Positions 63,695-64,000 of a DNA stretch of 64,000 nucleotides are shown piece by piece (within the stretch, counting starts at the first letter, position 1; each line of letters opens with the position of its first letter). A program made the translations under genes and the position numbers. This DNA is from Stackebrandtia albiflava (lineage in GTDB: Bacteria > Actinomycetota > Actinomycetes > Mycobacteriales > Micromonosporaceae): positions 1,845,142-1,909,141 of the forward strand of contig NZ_VLLL01000005.1 in NCBI RefSeq assembly GCF_007994225.1. The letters are read 5' to 3'. Below the pieces are notes generated by a model that ran no database searches, was not told where the DNA came from, and saw only the letters and a list, made by a program, of their open reading frames with translations.

Positions 63695-64000
63695 ATGACC
63701 ACGATCAAGTCACCGTTGTCGAAGGAGGCGCGGGAGGTCGCCGGAAAGGCGTTGCAGGGGGCGCTGGTCGACCTGCTCGACCTGGCGCTGGTGGGTAAGC
63801 AGGCCCACTGGAACGTGTACGGCAGACACTTCCGCTCGATTCACCTGCAGCTAGACGAGGTGGTCGCGTTCGCGCGCACCTCGTCGGACACCGTCGCCGA
63901 GCGGGCCGTGGCGATCGGGGTGGCCGCCGACGGCCGTGCCTCGACGATCGCCGAGACGAGTGGGCTGCCCCCGATCGACGCGGGTCAACTGTCCGACGAC
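63695..64000 (+). CDS. dps: Dps family DNA-protecting ferritin (5' part)
   Basis: Runs off the window after 102 codons. Dodecameric mini-ferritin that oxidises and stores iron and can bind DNA. The ferroxidase residues are in KQAHWNVYGRHF and the IHLQLDEVV helix (His, Asp, Glu), followed by DTVAERAVAIG. GGAGGAGG lies about 11 nt before the ATG. Neighbouring iron-regulated genes fit an iron theme, but no iron box is seen here. Confidence 0.93.
   Translation, partial: MTTIKSPLSKEAREVAGKALQGALVDLLDLALVGKQAHWNVYGRHFRSIHLQLDEVVAFARTSSDTVAERAVAIGVAADGRASTIAETSGLPPIDAGQLSDD

Overview
The window is chromosomal DNA from a high-GC actinomycete. Codons are strongly G/C-ended. Several gene orders are hallmarks of the phylum: moxR-DUF58-VWA-fabG-inhA-type fabI-hemH-(conserved hypothetical)-nfeD-stomatin, the same order as Mycobacterium tuberculosis Rv1479-Rv1488; Trp_oprn_chp-trpC-trpB-trpA-lgt; def-fmt-rsmB; and ribE-ribBA-ribH-hisE-hisG. 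ESX-type secretion substrates, an Eis-like acetyltransferase and an IdeR/DmdR-type iron box agree with this. I cannot fix the genus; Glycomycetales or Micromonosporales is only an impression. There are no rRNA or tRNA genes, CRISPR arrays, phages or full-length insertion sequences. One 164-bp MITE-like element is present.

Layout. 0-7 kb: a membrane protein, a HIT protein, a CPA1 antiporter, thrS and an Eis-like acetyltransferase. 7-15 kb: small accessory genes (GNAT, two membrane proteins, ArsR-like, VOC, RidA, LysR) and a MerR-regulated VIT/VWA unit with clear operators. 15-23 kb: TetR, D-aminoacylase, aspS, a Tat-exported amidase, an MFS pump and a MerR-methyltransferase fusion. 23-26 kb: an RNA methyltransferase, an orphan EspC/PPE-like pair and a universal stress protein. 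26-32 kb: FAD monooxygenase, lgt, trpA, trpB, trpC, Trp_oprn_chp and hisI, with trpE absent. 32-36.5 kb: TetR, a TIGR03089 protein, an OmpR-type two-component system and a DUF6886-like protein. 36.6-44.9 kb: the stomatin-to-moxR block. 45-48.8 kb: small proteins, a PH-domain pair and a hydrolase. 48.8-54.4 kb: sirtuin, DMT transporter, hisG, hisE, ribH, ribBA and ribE behind an FMN riboswitch. 54.5-57.5 kb: an inducible-looking erm gene with a leader peptide, an SDR and a REC-GGDEF protein. 57.5-64 kb: rpe, a TIGR01777 epimerase carrying the MITE at its 3' end, an iron-regulated siderophore-interacting protein, rsmB-fmt-def and the start of dps.

How it works together. Most operons are tightly packed with 1-4 nt stop/start overlaps. 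Many genes that begin a transcript have a TANNNT or CANNNT hexamer 6-8 nt before the start codon and no Shine-Dalgarno sequence, so leaderless transcripts look common; this helped choose starts. Strong hairpin terminators separate several units. The most interesting locus is the erm region: a predicted leaderless 28-residue ORF ending in an Arg-Pro-Arg motif follows a WhiB7-like promoter. It sits in a stretch where the usual rpe-ribD-ribE order has been broken and ribD is missing.
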